A stretch of DNA of 64,000 bases, taken from NCBI GenBank assembly GCA_036498905.1, contig DASYER010000026.1, positions 26,498 to 90,497 on the forward strand, written 5' to 3'. Positions 16,578-25,694 of the stretch are shown one piece after another (positions within the stretch are counted from its first letter, which is position 1; the number at the start of each line of letters is the position of its first letter). Under the pieces are notes generated by a model. It was not told the origin of the DNA and did no database searches. It saw only the letters and a program-made list of their open reading frames with translations. The DNA comes from DAIDKA01 sp036498905 (lineage in GTDB: Bacteria > Pseudomonadota > Gammaproteobacteria > Steroidobacterales > Steroidobacteraceae). The position numbers were made by a program, and so were the translations under genes.

Positions 16578-19347
16578 ATGGATTGTTGAAATACTGAGCC
16601 CCTATATCCAGCCACTCGGAAATCACCCGCTGTTCCGCCGGGCTGAGATATCCCGCGTGCGTTCCACCCGTCGCAAATACATTGAAGAACTGTGTCGATC
16701 CCCGAGCATTGCCCGCGATCATCGGCGGTGCAAGGCCAACCGGTACCTGTGTCGGCAGTCCTGTGGTCGGATCAATGGGACCGGGCACCGTCACGTCGGT
16801 CAGCACCCCCATCATAAGCTGCTGTTCGTTGTGGGCAAACAGCAGTCTGCGATAGGAGACCGGTTGGAGTGGCTCCTCGTTGGAGGCGGTGTTGGTGAGA
16901 TCCAGCTGCGTGACGCCCGCGGGTACCTGCGCGGCGCCGGCCGCACTCGTCGGGCCATGGCACATGATGCACGCACCCGTCTGACCCGCGGCCACACCCC
17001 CGACATAGGTGCGCGACACTGTCCACAGGGGCTGTATCTGCTGGTTGTAGTTGAGAATGATGCGGCAGGTCGATGACCAGGCAATGAGGCAGTTGGCCGC
17101 GGTCGGAATCTGCCAGTTGATATTGCTGGTCAGGGTCGAATCATAGGACAGGGCGATCGGCGTGCCGATCGCGGCGGCGCTCGGGTTGGTCCAGATATCG
17201 GTATACAGCAGATTCACACTGGGAATGTTCTGCAGACAGTGTGGCGTGTCCCCCGCGCAGCTGGCGGCGCTGAGGGTTTCGGCCATGGTCTGTCCGGCCA
17301 CCGTCGGCACCAAGCCTTCCATGGTGCCGGTGATGGTCGTGTAGCTCGCCACGGAGTTGGTGAAGGGAATGGACGCATTGCCGCCGGCGTAGGCAGACGC
17401 AAAGGTACCCGCACGACCGTGCGACTGGGCGGTCTGCCCGGGCAGCGGCATCTGCTGCGCGGCCGGGGTATGGCAGCCGGTGCAATGCACCGTTTCGCCG
17501 GGCGTGACCTGCAGCCAGGCATCATGTACCGGACTGATGCGCTTGCCCGTCGCATCGACGATGCTGATCTGGAAGGCCACGTAGGCCGGGACCTGCACGA
17601 CCACCGAACCGTCCGGCTGGATTGGCGCGTAGCCGAGAATTTCACGCATGTAGTTGGTCGCGCCAAAGGCCGCCCCGTCCAGCTTCAGGGTCTGCGGATC
17701 CGGGATCGATACGGGCTTCTCCAGCCGGATGAAGCGCGCCAGGCGCAGATTCGGCGCGGTCACGGCCGGATTTGCCACGCCGACGATGTTGGGTTTGGCG
17801 GTGTCGACACCATCGAAGTCATAGACGCTGCGAATGTCGATCTCACCGACGCCCGCGTTCGCCATGTCCTGGTCGAGCGACACGCCGGGCTGCTGGTCGA
17901 CGATTTCCGCCGGCAGGGTGCGCGGCTGGGCCGCCACCAGATCCGTGACCATGACCCCGTCGACGGGCTGCATGACCGGTTGCAGGGTGTTCGCGGCCGG
18001 GTCAAACATCCACACGCTGTACAGTGGGGGAGCCGATTTCGCGTTGGGATCGGCCAGCGCCGTGGCGGTGCACGCGGTCGCGGCGTTCGGAGTGACGGTG
18101 GTGTCCAGGATGCGGCACTGCGTCCAGCTCACGAGGATGCGCCCGGTTCCATCCCACAGCGGAAAGCCCGAGTAGAAGCGGCCACCTGGTGAGGGGCCAG
18201 GGACGGTGAGCACCGGATTGGGGGTCGCGAGAGTCTGCGCCGGCCCTTTGAGTGAGCCACCTGCCATCGCCGCCTGGGTGTTCTCCACATAGTCGGCGGT
18301 GTCGATGATGATCAGATCACCACCCGTGTCGTCGACATTGGGATAGTTAAAGGGCCGCACCAGCGCCAGAATGCGCCCGTCCTGCATTTCGTGCGTCTTC
18401 ACGAACTGGATGATGTTGTTGTTGGCGCCATCGGCGGTGGTGCCGGTGGCGTGGCTGTTGGCCCCGTACAGCAGCTGCATGTCGGTGCCGTCCGGATTGG
18501 CGCTGTACAGATGCATGCCATCCTTGCCCGGGGCGTCATCCCAGCGAGTCCACATGACCCGGCCGTTCGCGAGCACGGTGGGATCGCGGTCATGACTCTG
18601 GTTGAAGGAAATCTGATGAATGTTGGTGCCGTCGCCGTTCATGACGTGCAGCACAAAGGCCGACTCGGTATTGGCTTCGTCCTGGGCGATGAACTGCGGC
18701 TTGCCTTCATCGAGCAGGATCGCTTCGGACTGGCGCTGACGCGTCGAGGTGAAGACGATGCGGCCGTCGGGCAGAAATTGCGGCGCGACATCATTGACCG
18801 TCGCCGGGTCCGGGTCGGTGCTCGGATTGACGACGAGGCTGAGCGTGTCGGTGGCGATGACGTATTGCCAGATGCGCCAGGACGGCGCCTTGTTCTGCTG
18901 CATGTTGGCCGTTAGCGGCCCGCGCATGGCAAACGCGATGGTGGTGCCGTCGGGGGAGGCACTCACATCCTTGATGTCGTAGTTTTTGGGTGTCTTGGTG
19001 CCGGTGCCGGTGATGCGCGCCGTCACATTGGTTTCCGTGCCGCTCGGGGCTGCGCGGCTGCGCATGAACAGATCCGCTGAAGGGATGGCGAAGCGCAGCA
19101 TGCGCAGGTCCTGCGATGGCGCCTGAGTGCCGGCCTGGGTCGGTACGCTGTAGCGTTTGACGTAGAAAATTGGGAAATCGACGGTCGCCGGGTCCGAAAG
19201 CTGGCCACTGGCGGTTTGGACATTGCCGGCGCCGCTGCTGCAGGCGACCAGGATGCTGGCCGCAGCCCATACCAGCGCGTAGCGCAGGACCTGGACGGGG
19301 CCGCAGCCGGAGAGTTTGATTTGCAGATTTGATCGGGACGCTTTCAA
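16552..19347 (-). CDS. Di-haem beta-propeller lipoprotein (hydrazine synthase alpha-like fold)
   Basis: A secreted protein of about 931 residues. The N-terminus has a lipoprotein signal ending LVACSS. The first half contains TolB-type propeller blades: SASPDGTTIAFAMRG, APQFLPDGRIVFTSTR, DPTVLANGRVMWTRWDDA and RILVSWTQ. The C-terminal third has two c-type haem sites, CTGCH (about residue 619) and CIMCH (about residue 792). The layout recalls HzsA-like proteins, but nothing here implies hydrazine chemistry. The start is TTG at 19347, 5-6 bp after GGTGGAG; the frame is open to 19407. It is the promoter-proximal gene of the leftward operon and faces a second cytochrome-containing operon. Confidence 0.72.
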   Translation of the reverse strand: MKASRSNLQIKLSGCGPVQVLRYALVWAAASILVACSSGAGNVQTASGQLSDPATVDFPIFYVKRYSVPTQAGTQAPSQDLRMLRFAIPSADLFMRSRAAPSGTETNVTARITGTGTKTPKNYDIKDVSASPDGTTIAFAMRGPLTANMQQNKAPSWRIWQYVIATDTLSLVVNPSTDPDPATVNDVAPQFLPDGRIVFTSTRQRQSEAILLDEGKPQFIAQDEANTESAFVLHVMNGDGTNIHQISFNQSHDRDPTVLANGRVMWTRWDDAPGKDGMHLYSANPDGTDMQLLYGANSHATGTTADGANNNIIQFVKTHEMQDGRILALVRPFNYPNVDDTGGDLIIIDTADYVENTQAAMAGGSLKGPAQTLATPNPVLTVPGPSPGGRFYSGFPLWDGTGRILVSWTQCRILDTTVTPNAATACTATALADPNAKSAPPLYSVWMFDPAANTLQPVMQPVDGVMVTDLVAAQPRTLPAEIVDQQPGVSLDQDMANAGVGEIDIRSVYDFDGVDTAKPNIVGVANPAVTAPNLRLARFIRLEKPVSIPDPQTLKLDGAAFGATNYMREILGYAPIQPDGSVVVQVPAYVAFQISIVDATGKRISPVHDAWLQVTPGETVHCTGCHTPAAQQMPLPGQTAQSHGRAGTFASAYAGGNASIPFTNSVASYTTITGTMEGLVPTVAGQTMAETLSAASCAGDTPHCLQNIPSVNLLYTDIWTNPSAAAIGTPIALSYDSTLTSNINWQIPTAANCLIAWSSTCRIILNYNQQIQPLWTVSRTYVGGVAAGQTGACIMCHGPTSAAGAAQVPAGVTQLDLTNTASNEEPLQPVSYRRLLFAHNEQQLMMGVLTDVTVPGPIDPTTGLPTQVPVGLAPPMIAGNARGSTQFFNVFATGGTHAGYLSPAEQRVISEWLDIGAQYFNNPFDPAAPLD

Positions 19348-19666
19348 GTTCGCTCCACCCGCCACAGCTTGGGGCCCGCCGTCACAGGGGCTCCAGACGC
19401 ACACCACATATTACGTAATCCGTATCCGGCCGTTGACGGTTGTGTCGAACGCGTCACAGCCCGGACAGTTCGTCCGGCCGATACCGGGCACGCATTCCAC
19501 ATATCTGCCTATACAGAAGGCTTGCGGCGCGAAGCATAGCCGTACAGGTGATCGGAGGGGATGTCTGCGCGACGCGACGTCGGCCTCTTGAGACATTTCA
19601 TACAGGTGTTTCGCGTGCGTATAGTCCGCCACGCACAAGGTTCAAACATTGGAGACAGGGCGTCCC
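19348..19666. promoter_or_regulatory. Divergent intergenic region between the two arms of the envelope locus
   Basis: This 319-bp non-coding stretch separates the leftward di-haem propeller operon from the rightward cytochrome/TPR/ExbBD operon and must carry both promoters. On the plus strand TTCATA (19597-19602) and TATAGT (19620-19625) are 17 bp apart and end 41 bp before the ATG at 19667. The region 19405-19430 is AT-rich (ATATTACGTAAT, containing the palindrome ATTACGTAAT) and could be an operator or the leftward promoter, but I cannot assign boxes with confidence. Confidence 0.45.
19597..19625 (+). promoter_or_regulatory. Putative sigma-70 promoter of the rightward envelope operon
   Basis: A -35 element TTCATA (4 of 6) and a -10 element TATAGT (5 of 6) are separated by the optimal 17 bp. 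They lie upstream of a strong ribosome-binding site (GGAGACAGGG) and ATG 19667. Confidence 0.4.
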
Positions 19667-20869
19667 ATGAGCACGATCCGTACAATACGATCCGCGCGCC
19701 GATCCGCTGGCACGCTCGCGCTGGTGAGCCTGATTGCCGCGCTGTGCGCAGTGCCGGCCGGCGCCGGTCCCAATGAACAGGCAAAGCGCATCTTTGATCG
19801 CATTGCAGGTGTGCCCCCGAGCGCCACCGAGCTTGCGCAGATGGCGACCTTCATCCAGGGCGGTGACACGGCCAGTGCCGCGAACATCGCGTTGCAGGCG
19901 CCGCAGTTCTACAACACGACGCTGAAGAATTTTGCGATGCCGTGGACCAATCGTGACCAGACGGTGTTCGCGCCGCTCAATGACTATGTGGCGACCTTCA
20001 TCGGCATGGTGCGCGACGACACGGATTTCAGCACCGCGCTGTCCGCCGACATTCTGTACATGAGCAACGCCCCGGGCCTGCCGGCGCCTTCGACCTCTGG
20101 CAATGATCACTACGCGCAGGCCGAAGCGCAGGGCGTGGATCTGAAGTCGACGCTGACCCTGGTGACCCAGTCCGGCGTATACGGCACTCCGGCCGCCGCC
20201 ACTGCAGGCCTGATGACGACGCGGGCCTCGACTTCCTCATTCTTTATCAATGGCACCAACCGGGCGATGTTCCGCTTCACGCTCATCGCCCACCTGTGCA
20301 ACGACCTGGAAACCGTCGAAGACATCACCCGGCCCCCGGATCGCATCCGCCAGGACGTGAGCCGTTCCCCCGGTGGCGACAGCCGCGTATTCCTCAACAG
20401 CTGCATCGGCTGCCACAGCGGCATGGATCCGATGGCGCAGGCCTTCGCGTACTACGACTTTCCGGGCACCGCCGTCGGCGATGGTCTGAACACCGGCTCG
20501 ATGGTGTACACCCCGGGCACGACGCAGGCGAAGTACCACATCAATACCGGTAACTTTCCGCAAGGTTTCGTGACTCCGGATGACAGCTGGACGAATCGCT
20601 GGCGCCAGGGCCCGAACCAGGTTCTCGGATGGGATCCGACCCTGCCGGGCAGCGGCAATGGCGCGAAGTCCCTTGGGACTGAACTGGGGCACAGCGGGGC
20701 CTTTGCCCAGTGCCAGGCGCAGAAGGTCTTCCAGGCGGTGTGCTACCGGGCTCCGGCCAGCCAGGCTGACCTGAACCAGGTATCCACCATGACGAGCGCT
20801 TTCAAGGCCGGCGGCTACAAGTACAAGTCGCTGTTCGCCTCCGCCGCCGTGTACTGCATGGGCAGTTGA
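19667..20869 (+). CDS. Secreted mono-haem protein with planctomycete-cytochrome (DUF1588-like) motif
   Basis: A 400-residue exported protein with an N-terminal signal (GTLALVSLIAALCAVPAGA). The single CxxCH (Cys246) lies in NSCIGCHSGMDPMAQAFAYYDF, a context like the DUF1588/DUF1592 proteins that pair with DUF1501/DUF1552 Tat-exported partners; such a partner lies two genes downstream. The C-terminus carries further Cys (CQAQKVFQAVCYR and a terminal YCMGS) that may form disulfides. The ATG 19667 is chosen because GGAGACAGGG precedes it; the frame is open to 19649. It is the first gene of the rightward operon. The family label is moderate; secretion and haem attachment are well supported. Confidence 0.7.
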   Translation: MSTIRTIRSARRSAGTLALVSLIAALCAVPAGAGPNEQAKRIFDRIAGVPPSATELAQMATFIQGGDTASAANIALQAPQFYNTTLKNFAMPWTNRDQTVFAPLNDYVATFIGMVRDDTDFSTALSADILYMSNAPGLPAPSTSGNDHYAQAEAQGVDLKSTLTLVTQSGVYGTPAAATAGLMTTRASTSSFFINGTNRAMFRFTLIAHLCNDLETVEDITRPPDRIRQDVSRSPGGDSRVFLNSCIGCHSGMDPMAQAFAYYDFPGTAVGDGLNTGSMVYTPGTTQAKYHINTGNFPQGFVTPDDSWTNRWRQGPNQVLGWDPTLPGSGNGAKSLGTELGHSGAFAQCQAQKVFQAVCYRAPASQADLNQVSTMTSAFKAGGYKYKSLFASAAVYCMGS

Positions 20870-20877
20870 GGTCAGCC

Positions 20878-23385
20878 ATGAACCCTTATCAGTTTTGGAT
20901 CACGAACCTTGCCTTGCGGCTCAATCCGCGCCGGCTTGCCGCGCTGGCGACAGTCGCAGGACTGGCCGCGCTGGCAGGCTGCAGTGGCGGGGCGGCGACG
21001 ACCGCGAATCCCAATACCACGGTGGCTTCGGCCCCGACCTACAGTGGCCCACCGCCCGCCAATGCGGACGTGCAGGCCTTTCAGGTCAACCTGTGGAGCA
21101 ACATCAAGGCCACCAACCGTTGCGGCGGCTGCCATGTGCAGGGCGGTCAGTCGCCCCAGTTCGCGCGCACGGACGACGTCAATCTTGCGTACCAGGCCGC
21201 CAACACGGTGGTCAATCTGGCGCAGCCGGACCAGTCGACCATGGTCCAGAAGGTCGCCGGCGGCCACAACTGCTGGCTGGCTTCCCCGTCCGCATGCGGT
21301 GACACCCTGACGGTGTGGATCCAGAACTGGGCCGGTTCCTCGGCCACCGGCAGCCAGTCGATCAAGCTCGTCGCGCCTCCGGATGAGACCGTCGGCAACG
21401 CCAAGACCTTCCCGACCTCGCCCGGGGCCTTCCAAAGCACGGTCTATCCGTTGCTGAGCCAGTATTGCTCGCGTTGCCATGCGCCCACGGCGCTCACGCC
21501 GCAGCAGCCGTACTTTGCCAGCGCCGACGTGAACGAGGCCTATTCCAACGCGCAGGCGAAGATGAATCTGGACGACCCGTCGCTGTCGCGCTTTGTCGTG
21601 CGCCTCGGCACGGAGTTTCATAACTGCTGGAGCGATTGCGCCACGGACGCGGCGGCAATGCTCAGTGCCATCACGACTTTCGCCAACGGCATCACCCCCA
21701 CGCAGGTGGACCCGACCCTGGTGATTTCCAAAGCCCTGACCATGTATGACGGCACGGTGGCGTCGGGTCAGAACCGCTATACGACCAGTCAGATCGCACT
21801 GTATGAATTCAAGACCGGCACCGGCACGATCGCGTACGACACCAGTGGTGTGCAGCCGGAGCTGGATCTGAACCTTACCGGCAACTACACCTGGGATGCA
21901 GGTTGGGGCGTGGTCTTCGCACCCGGCTCGAAAGCCCAGGGCACGACGACCGCCAGCGCCAAGCTGTACAACCTGCTCACCTCCACCGGTGAGTTCAGCA
22001 TCGAGGCATGGGTATCGCCGGCCAACGTCGCGCAGACCGGTGCCAACATCGTCAGCTACTCGGGTGGCCCGAAGCTGCGCAACGCGACCCTGTCGCAGAT
22101 GGCGTTCCAGTACGCGGCCAATGTCCGCAGCAGTGTCACCGATACCAATGGCGCTCCGGCGCTGGTGACCAATCCCAAAAACCAGGTGGCGCAGGCGGCG
22201 CTGCAGCACGTGGTGCTGACCTACGATCCGGTCAACGGCCGCAAGCTGTACGTGGACGGTGTGTTCACGGGCGATGTCGATACGGCCGGCGGTGGCACCT
22301 TGGCCAACTGGGACAACACCTTTGCGCTCGTCGTGGGCAGTGAGACCTCCGGTACCGCCAATCAGTTCCAGGGCGAGCTGCGCATGGTCGCGATCCACAA
22401 TCGCGCTTTGACTCTCGCGCAGATCCAGCAGAACTACGCGGCCGGCGTCGGCCAGAAGTACTTCCTGCTGTTCAATGTCGCGACCCTGACCGGTGTGCCG
22501 CAGGGCTACATCATGATGACGGTCAGTCTCAACGACAGCTACTCATACCTGTTCACCAATCCGACCTTCATCAGCCTCGATCCGACGCAGAAGCCTGACG
22601 GAATTCCGGTCAGCGGCCTGCGCATCGGCATCAACGGCACCGAGGCGCCGGTGGGACAGAGCTACATTCCGCTCAACACGACCATCACCGCGGCCAATTA
22701 CAACAGCAGCACCGGCGAGTTGCTGTCGAGCGTCGGCGCGGTGATTGCCCTGCAGAAAGGGCCTGCGGCGGATCAGTTCTTCCTGACCTTTGCCCAGATC
22801 GGCTCCCAGACCCATGCCTACACGCAACCGACCTATGCCATACCGGCGCCGGTGCCGGGTCCGACGGTTCCGGATCTGGGTATCCGCACCTTCGAGCGGC
22901 TGTCGCAGACCATGGCCAAGCTCACCGGTGTGCCGACGACCGACGCCAATGTCGCCTCGGTCTACGCCAGCGTCCTCTCGGCGCTGCCCCCGGTGCCGGA
23001 CCTGACCGCCTACTCCGCTGCCAACCAGACCGCGATTTCACAGCTGGCCATTGCCTACTGCAGCGAAATGGTCGACACGCGCGGCACGGCGGTCTTCGGT
23101 GCGGGATTCAATGCGACCCAGGGCGGCAGCTACTTCAGCGATACCGTCGGTAGTGGTGGCAATCGCGACAAGGTGATCAACGCCCTGTACACGAATCTGG
23201 TCGGCGGCAGCACCAGCGTGAATCTTGCTACCCAGCCGCCCTTTGCCGCCGTGCAGTCGGAGCTGGATGCGTTGATCACCAACCTGACACCCGCCCAGTA
23301 CGCCAGCACCGTCAATCGTTCGGGCATCGTGACCAAGGCGGCGTGCGCAGCTTTGCTGGGCAGTGCCTCGACCATGGTTCAGTAG
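20878..23385 (+). CDS. Di-haem LamG-domain lipoprotein
   Basis: An 835-residue surface lipoprotein (signal TVAGLAALAGCSGG, acylated Cys near residue 35). Two c-type haem sites, CGGCH (Cys82) and CSRCH (Cys197), lie in two similar repeats, each followed by paired Cys (HNCWLASPSACG; HNCWSDCATDA). A concanavalin-like LamG domain follows at about 300-520 (FSIEAWVSPANVAQTGANIVSYSG, LYVDGVFTGDV, GELRMVAIHNRALTLAQIQQNY), a fold that commonly binds glycans. The last 150 residues are Cys-poor helices. The ATG at 20878 is preferred to the TTG at 20866. It is likely an outer-leaflet electron-transfer or carbohydrate-sensing protein (inference). Confidence 0.75.
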   Translation: MNPYQFWITNLALRLNPRRLAALATVAGLAALAGCSGGAATTANPNTTVASAPTYSGPPPANADVQAFQVNLWSNIKATNRCGGCHVQGGQSPQFARTDDVNLAYQAANTVVNLAQPDQSTMVQKVAGGHNCWLASPSACGDTLTVWIQNWAGSSATGSQSIKLVAPPDETVGNAKTFPTSPGAFQSTVYPLLSQYCSRCHAPTALTPQQPYFASADVNEAYSNAQAKMNLDDPSLSRFVVRLGTEFHNCWSDCATDAAAMLSAITTFANGITPTQVDPTLVISKALTMYDGTVASGQNRYTTSQIALYEFKTGTGTIAYDTSGVQPELDLNLTGNYTWDAGWGVVFAPGSKAQGTTTASAKLYNLLTSTGEFSIEAWVSPANVAQTGANIVSYSGGPKLRNATLSQMAFQYAANVRSSVTDTNGAPALVTNPKNQVAQAALQHVVLTYDPVNGRKLYVDGVFTGDVDTAGGGTLANWDNTFALVVGSETSGTANQFQGELRMVAIHNRALTLAQIQQNYAAGVGQKYFLLFNVATLTGVPQGYIMMTVSLNDSYSYLFTNPTFISLDPTQKPDGIPVSGLRIGINGTEAPVGQSYIPLNTTITAANYNSSTGELLSSVGAVIALQKGPAADQFFLTFAQIGSQTHAYTQPTYAIPAPVPGPTVPDLGIRTFERLSQTMAKLTGVPTTDANVASVYASVLSALPPVPDLTAYSAANQTAISQLAIAYCSEMVDTRGTAVFGAGFNATQGGSYFSDTVGSGGNRDKVINALYTNLVGGSTSVNLATQPPFAAVQSELDALITNLTPAQYASTVNRSGIVTKAACAALLGSASTMVQ

Positions 23386-23415
23386 CGGAAAGCCAAAAGG
23401 ACATCTGGAGACCGT

Positions 23416-25086
23416 ATGATCATCCGCAAGAAACTGCCGCGCAGCCACAAGCTCCACGAGCCCATCCGCCACGAAGGCAGTCATCCGCGACCCGTGACGC
23501 GCCGTGACTTCCTGGCCTCTGGTTTTCTGTCGAGCTCCGCGGTGCTGATCGGCTCATCGGCGCTGGTGGCGGCCTTCACCAACCCGCGTACCGCGCGTGC
23601 GGCGACGCTGGCCACGGACATCCAGAATCTGCAGACCGCCTGCGGCATCAATCTGAACGGCGCGGGCAAGATACCCTTCATCTGCTTTGATCTGGCCGGA
23701 GGCGCGAACCTGAACGGCTCGGAAATCCTCATCGGCGGAAAGGGTGGCCAGCTGGATTTCCTCTCAACGGCCGGGTACGGCAAGCTCGGGCTGCCCGGCG
23801 ATATGCTGCCGAACTCACCCAATACCGGCAGTGCCACCGGCAATTTCATCGATGTGTCGCTGGGCGCCGCCTGGCACTCCGATGGCGCCATCCTGCGTGG
23901 CATCCAGTCGAAGGCCTCGGCCGCGGCCCAGGCGAACACCAACGGCACCGCGATCGCCGCGATGTCGCAGAACGACACCCAGAACAACCCGCACAATCCC
24001 ATGTACGGCATTTACGATGCCGGCGCGGATGGCTCGCTGCTGACGCTGATCGGCACGCAGGCGACCACTTCGGGTGGTAATTCGATGGCGCCCGCGGCGC
24101 TGATCAATCTGACCGTGAGTCCGACCGTGGTCACCCGCTCCAGTGACATCACCGGCCTGGTCAACACCGGCCAGCTGGGCACGATGTTCACCGACCCGAA
24201 CGACGCGGTGCAGGTGCTGGAGTCCACCGTGCGTCTGAGCGGCGGCAACCTCAGCAGCGCCGGCGGCTTCGGCGGGGAGCTGGGGCAGGTCACGGCCCAG
24301 CCGGGCAGTCCCACCGTGGATACCTCGTTGAAAACCGCCACGCGCTGCAACTACGTGAAGGCGACCGCACTGGTGAACGAGTTCGGTGATCCGACCACGC
24401 TCAACCCGGATATCGATACGCAGATCGTCGGCACCTCGGGCATCTTTACGACCGCCGAGTACGCCATGAGCGACTTCAAGATGACCGCGGCCGTCATGAA
24501 AATGGTGGTCAACGGATTTGCCGGTGCAGGCACCATCACCTTGGGAGGGTACGACTATCACGACAGTACCCGCGCCACCGGCGAGACACGCAATTTCCAC
24601 GCGGGCCAATGCATCGGTGCCTGCCTCGAATATGCCAAGCGTATGGGCAAGCCGCTGATGATCTACGTGTTCAGCGATGGCTCTTTGAGCTCGACCGGCA
24701 TGATCGATACCTCGGCGGCGGGCCGAGGCAAGTTCGGCTGGCAGGGTGACAATCAGTCAGTGGCCGCGACGTTCTTCCTGGTCCACAACCCCTCGGGCCG
24801 GCCGGCGGTGAATCCTGCGGCGACGACGCCGAATCAGATTGGTTCGTACACCTCGGACGGCTCGGTGAACACGACCTCGAGCCCGGCTGCCAATGCCGTC
24901 AACCTGCTGGTGAACACGGTGATTCTCAATTACATGGCCCTGCATGGGCTGCAGGGCAATTTCGACAGCACTATGGCCACGGCGATGGGCATGACAGGGG
25001 GCACCTCGAACAATGGCGGGCTGGGCAGCAGCATCGATTCATTGATCGCCTTCAACCCGATTGTGAACGGAGTCATAGGCGCTTAA
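23416..25086 (+). CDS. Tat-exported DUF1501-like protein
   Basis: A 556-residue protein with a twin-arginine signal: TRRDFLASG (Arg29-Arg30) followed by the hydrophobic SSSAVLIGSSALVAAF. The mature part has GGYDYHDSTRATGETRNFHAGQ, MIYVFSDGSLSSTGMIDTS and an Asn-rich repeat-like C-terminus; the aspartate/histidine arrangement recalls DUF1501 proteins of the alkaline-phosphatase-like superfamily, though divergent. Tat export implies folding, and possibly cofactor insertion, in the cytoplasm. It lies 30 bp after the di-haem LamG gene, the usual pairing of DUF1501-type proteins with CxxCH proteins. Its molecular function is unknown. Confidence 0.7.
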   Translation: MIIRKKLPRSHKLHEPIRHEGSHPRPVTRRDFLASGFLSSSAVLIGSSALVAAFTNPRTARAATLATDIQNLQTACGINLNGAGKIPFICFDLAGGANLNGSEILIGGKGGQLDFLSTAGYGKLGLPGDMLPNSPNTGSATGNFIDVSLGAAWHSDGAILRGIQSKASAAAQANTNGTAIAAMSQNDTQNNPHNPMYGIYDAGADGSLLTLIGTQATTSGGNSMAPAALINLTVSPTVVTRSSDITGLVNTGQLGTMFTDPNDAVQVLESTVRLSGGNLSSAGGFGGELGQVTAQPGSPTVDTSLKTATRCNYVKATALVNEFGDPTTLNPDIDTQIVGTSGIFTTAEYAMSDFKMTAAVMKMVVNGFAGAGTITLGGYDYHDSTRATGETRNFHAGQCIGACLEYAKRMGKPLMIYVFSDGSLSSTGMIDTSAAGRGKFGWQGDNQSVAATFFLVHNPSGRPAVNPAATTPNQIGSYTSDGSVNTTSSPAANAVNLLVNTVILNYMALHGLQGNFDSTMATAMGMTGGTSNNGGLGSSIDSLIAFNPIVNGVIGA

Positions 25087-25172
25087 TTGGGTACACACCG
25101 CCTCCTGCGCAAGTGTTAAATTCGGTCTGCGAGGGCCGCCGGTCGTCGGGGCGGGCCCATGGATGACGTCGT

Positions 25173-25694
25173 GTGAAGTCTTTTCGCGATTGGAGACTGG
25201 CGCAACGCTGCCTGGCAGCGGCGGCGCTGACTATCCTTTGCCTTGTGGCGAGCGCCCAGGGCAGCTCCTTGCTGGGCCAGTCCGGGCCGGATTTCGCGCT
25301 GCGCTCTTTCAGCGGCACCAACGTGCGGCTCTCGGAGGACCGGGGCGATGTCGTGGTGCTCACGTTCTGGGGCAGTCAGTGCGGTGTATGCCGCAAGCAG
25401 CTGGCGGTGCTGGATCGCAGCTTCACCACCTACCGCTCCGCCGGTCTGCACATGTATGGCGTTGCGGTTGACGATGATGCCACCCGCGCGCGCCAGTTCG
25501 TGGCCGAGCATCCCGTGGGCTTTGTGATGCTCGAGGATCCTGCGAAAGAGGTCGCCCGCCTCTACCAGATCGACAATCTGCCCACGACCGTGCTCCTGGA
25601 TCGTGGCGGAATCGTGCGTCATGTTTACCGCGACTTCGGCCCACGGGACGAGGCGCTTTACCTCAGCCAGCTGCGCGAGCTGCTCAATGAATGA
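25173..25694 (+). CDS. TlpA/peroxiredoxin-like periplasmic thioredoxin
   Basis: A 173-residue thioredoxin-fold protein with an N-terminal signal (residues 1-29, CLAAAALTILCLVASAQG). The active site is QCGVC (Cys70, Cys73) in LTFWGSQCGVCRKQL, and the cis-Pro loop is NLPTTVLLD. It belongs to the TlpA/ResA branch and is distinct from the WCVPC thioredoxin of the left arm, so each arm of the locus carries its own thiol-redox protein. The haem-binding neighbours are natural clients. The start is GTG at 25173; the stop overlaps the next ATG (ATGA). Confidence 0.9.
   Translation: MKSFRDWRLAQRCLAAAALTILCLVASAQGSSLLGQSGPDFALRSFSGTNVRLSEDRGDVVVLTFWGSQCGVCRKQLAVLDRSFTTYRSAGLHMYGVAVDDDATRARQFVAEHPVGFVMLEDPAKEVARLYQIDNLPTTVLLDRGGIVRHVYRDFGPRDEALYLSQLRELLNE

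Noticed and set aside
20866..20878. TTG at 20866 as the start of the LamG lipoprotein
   Set aside because: It would add only four residues; the ATG at 20878 has a better-placed GAGGT and a standard signal peptide.
20872..22398. A 508-codon open frame on the minus strand inside the di-haem LamG gene
   Set aside because: Shadow of the plus-strand lipoprotein gene, which has a signal peptide, two CxxCH sites and a LamG domain; the antisense protein is low-complexity Arg/Gly/Val.
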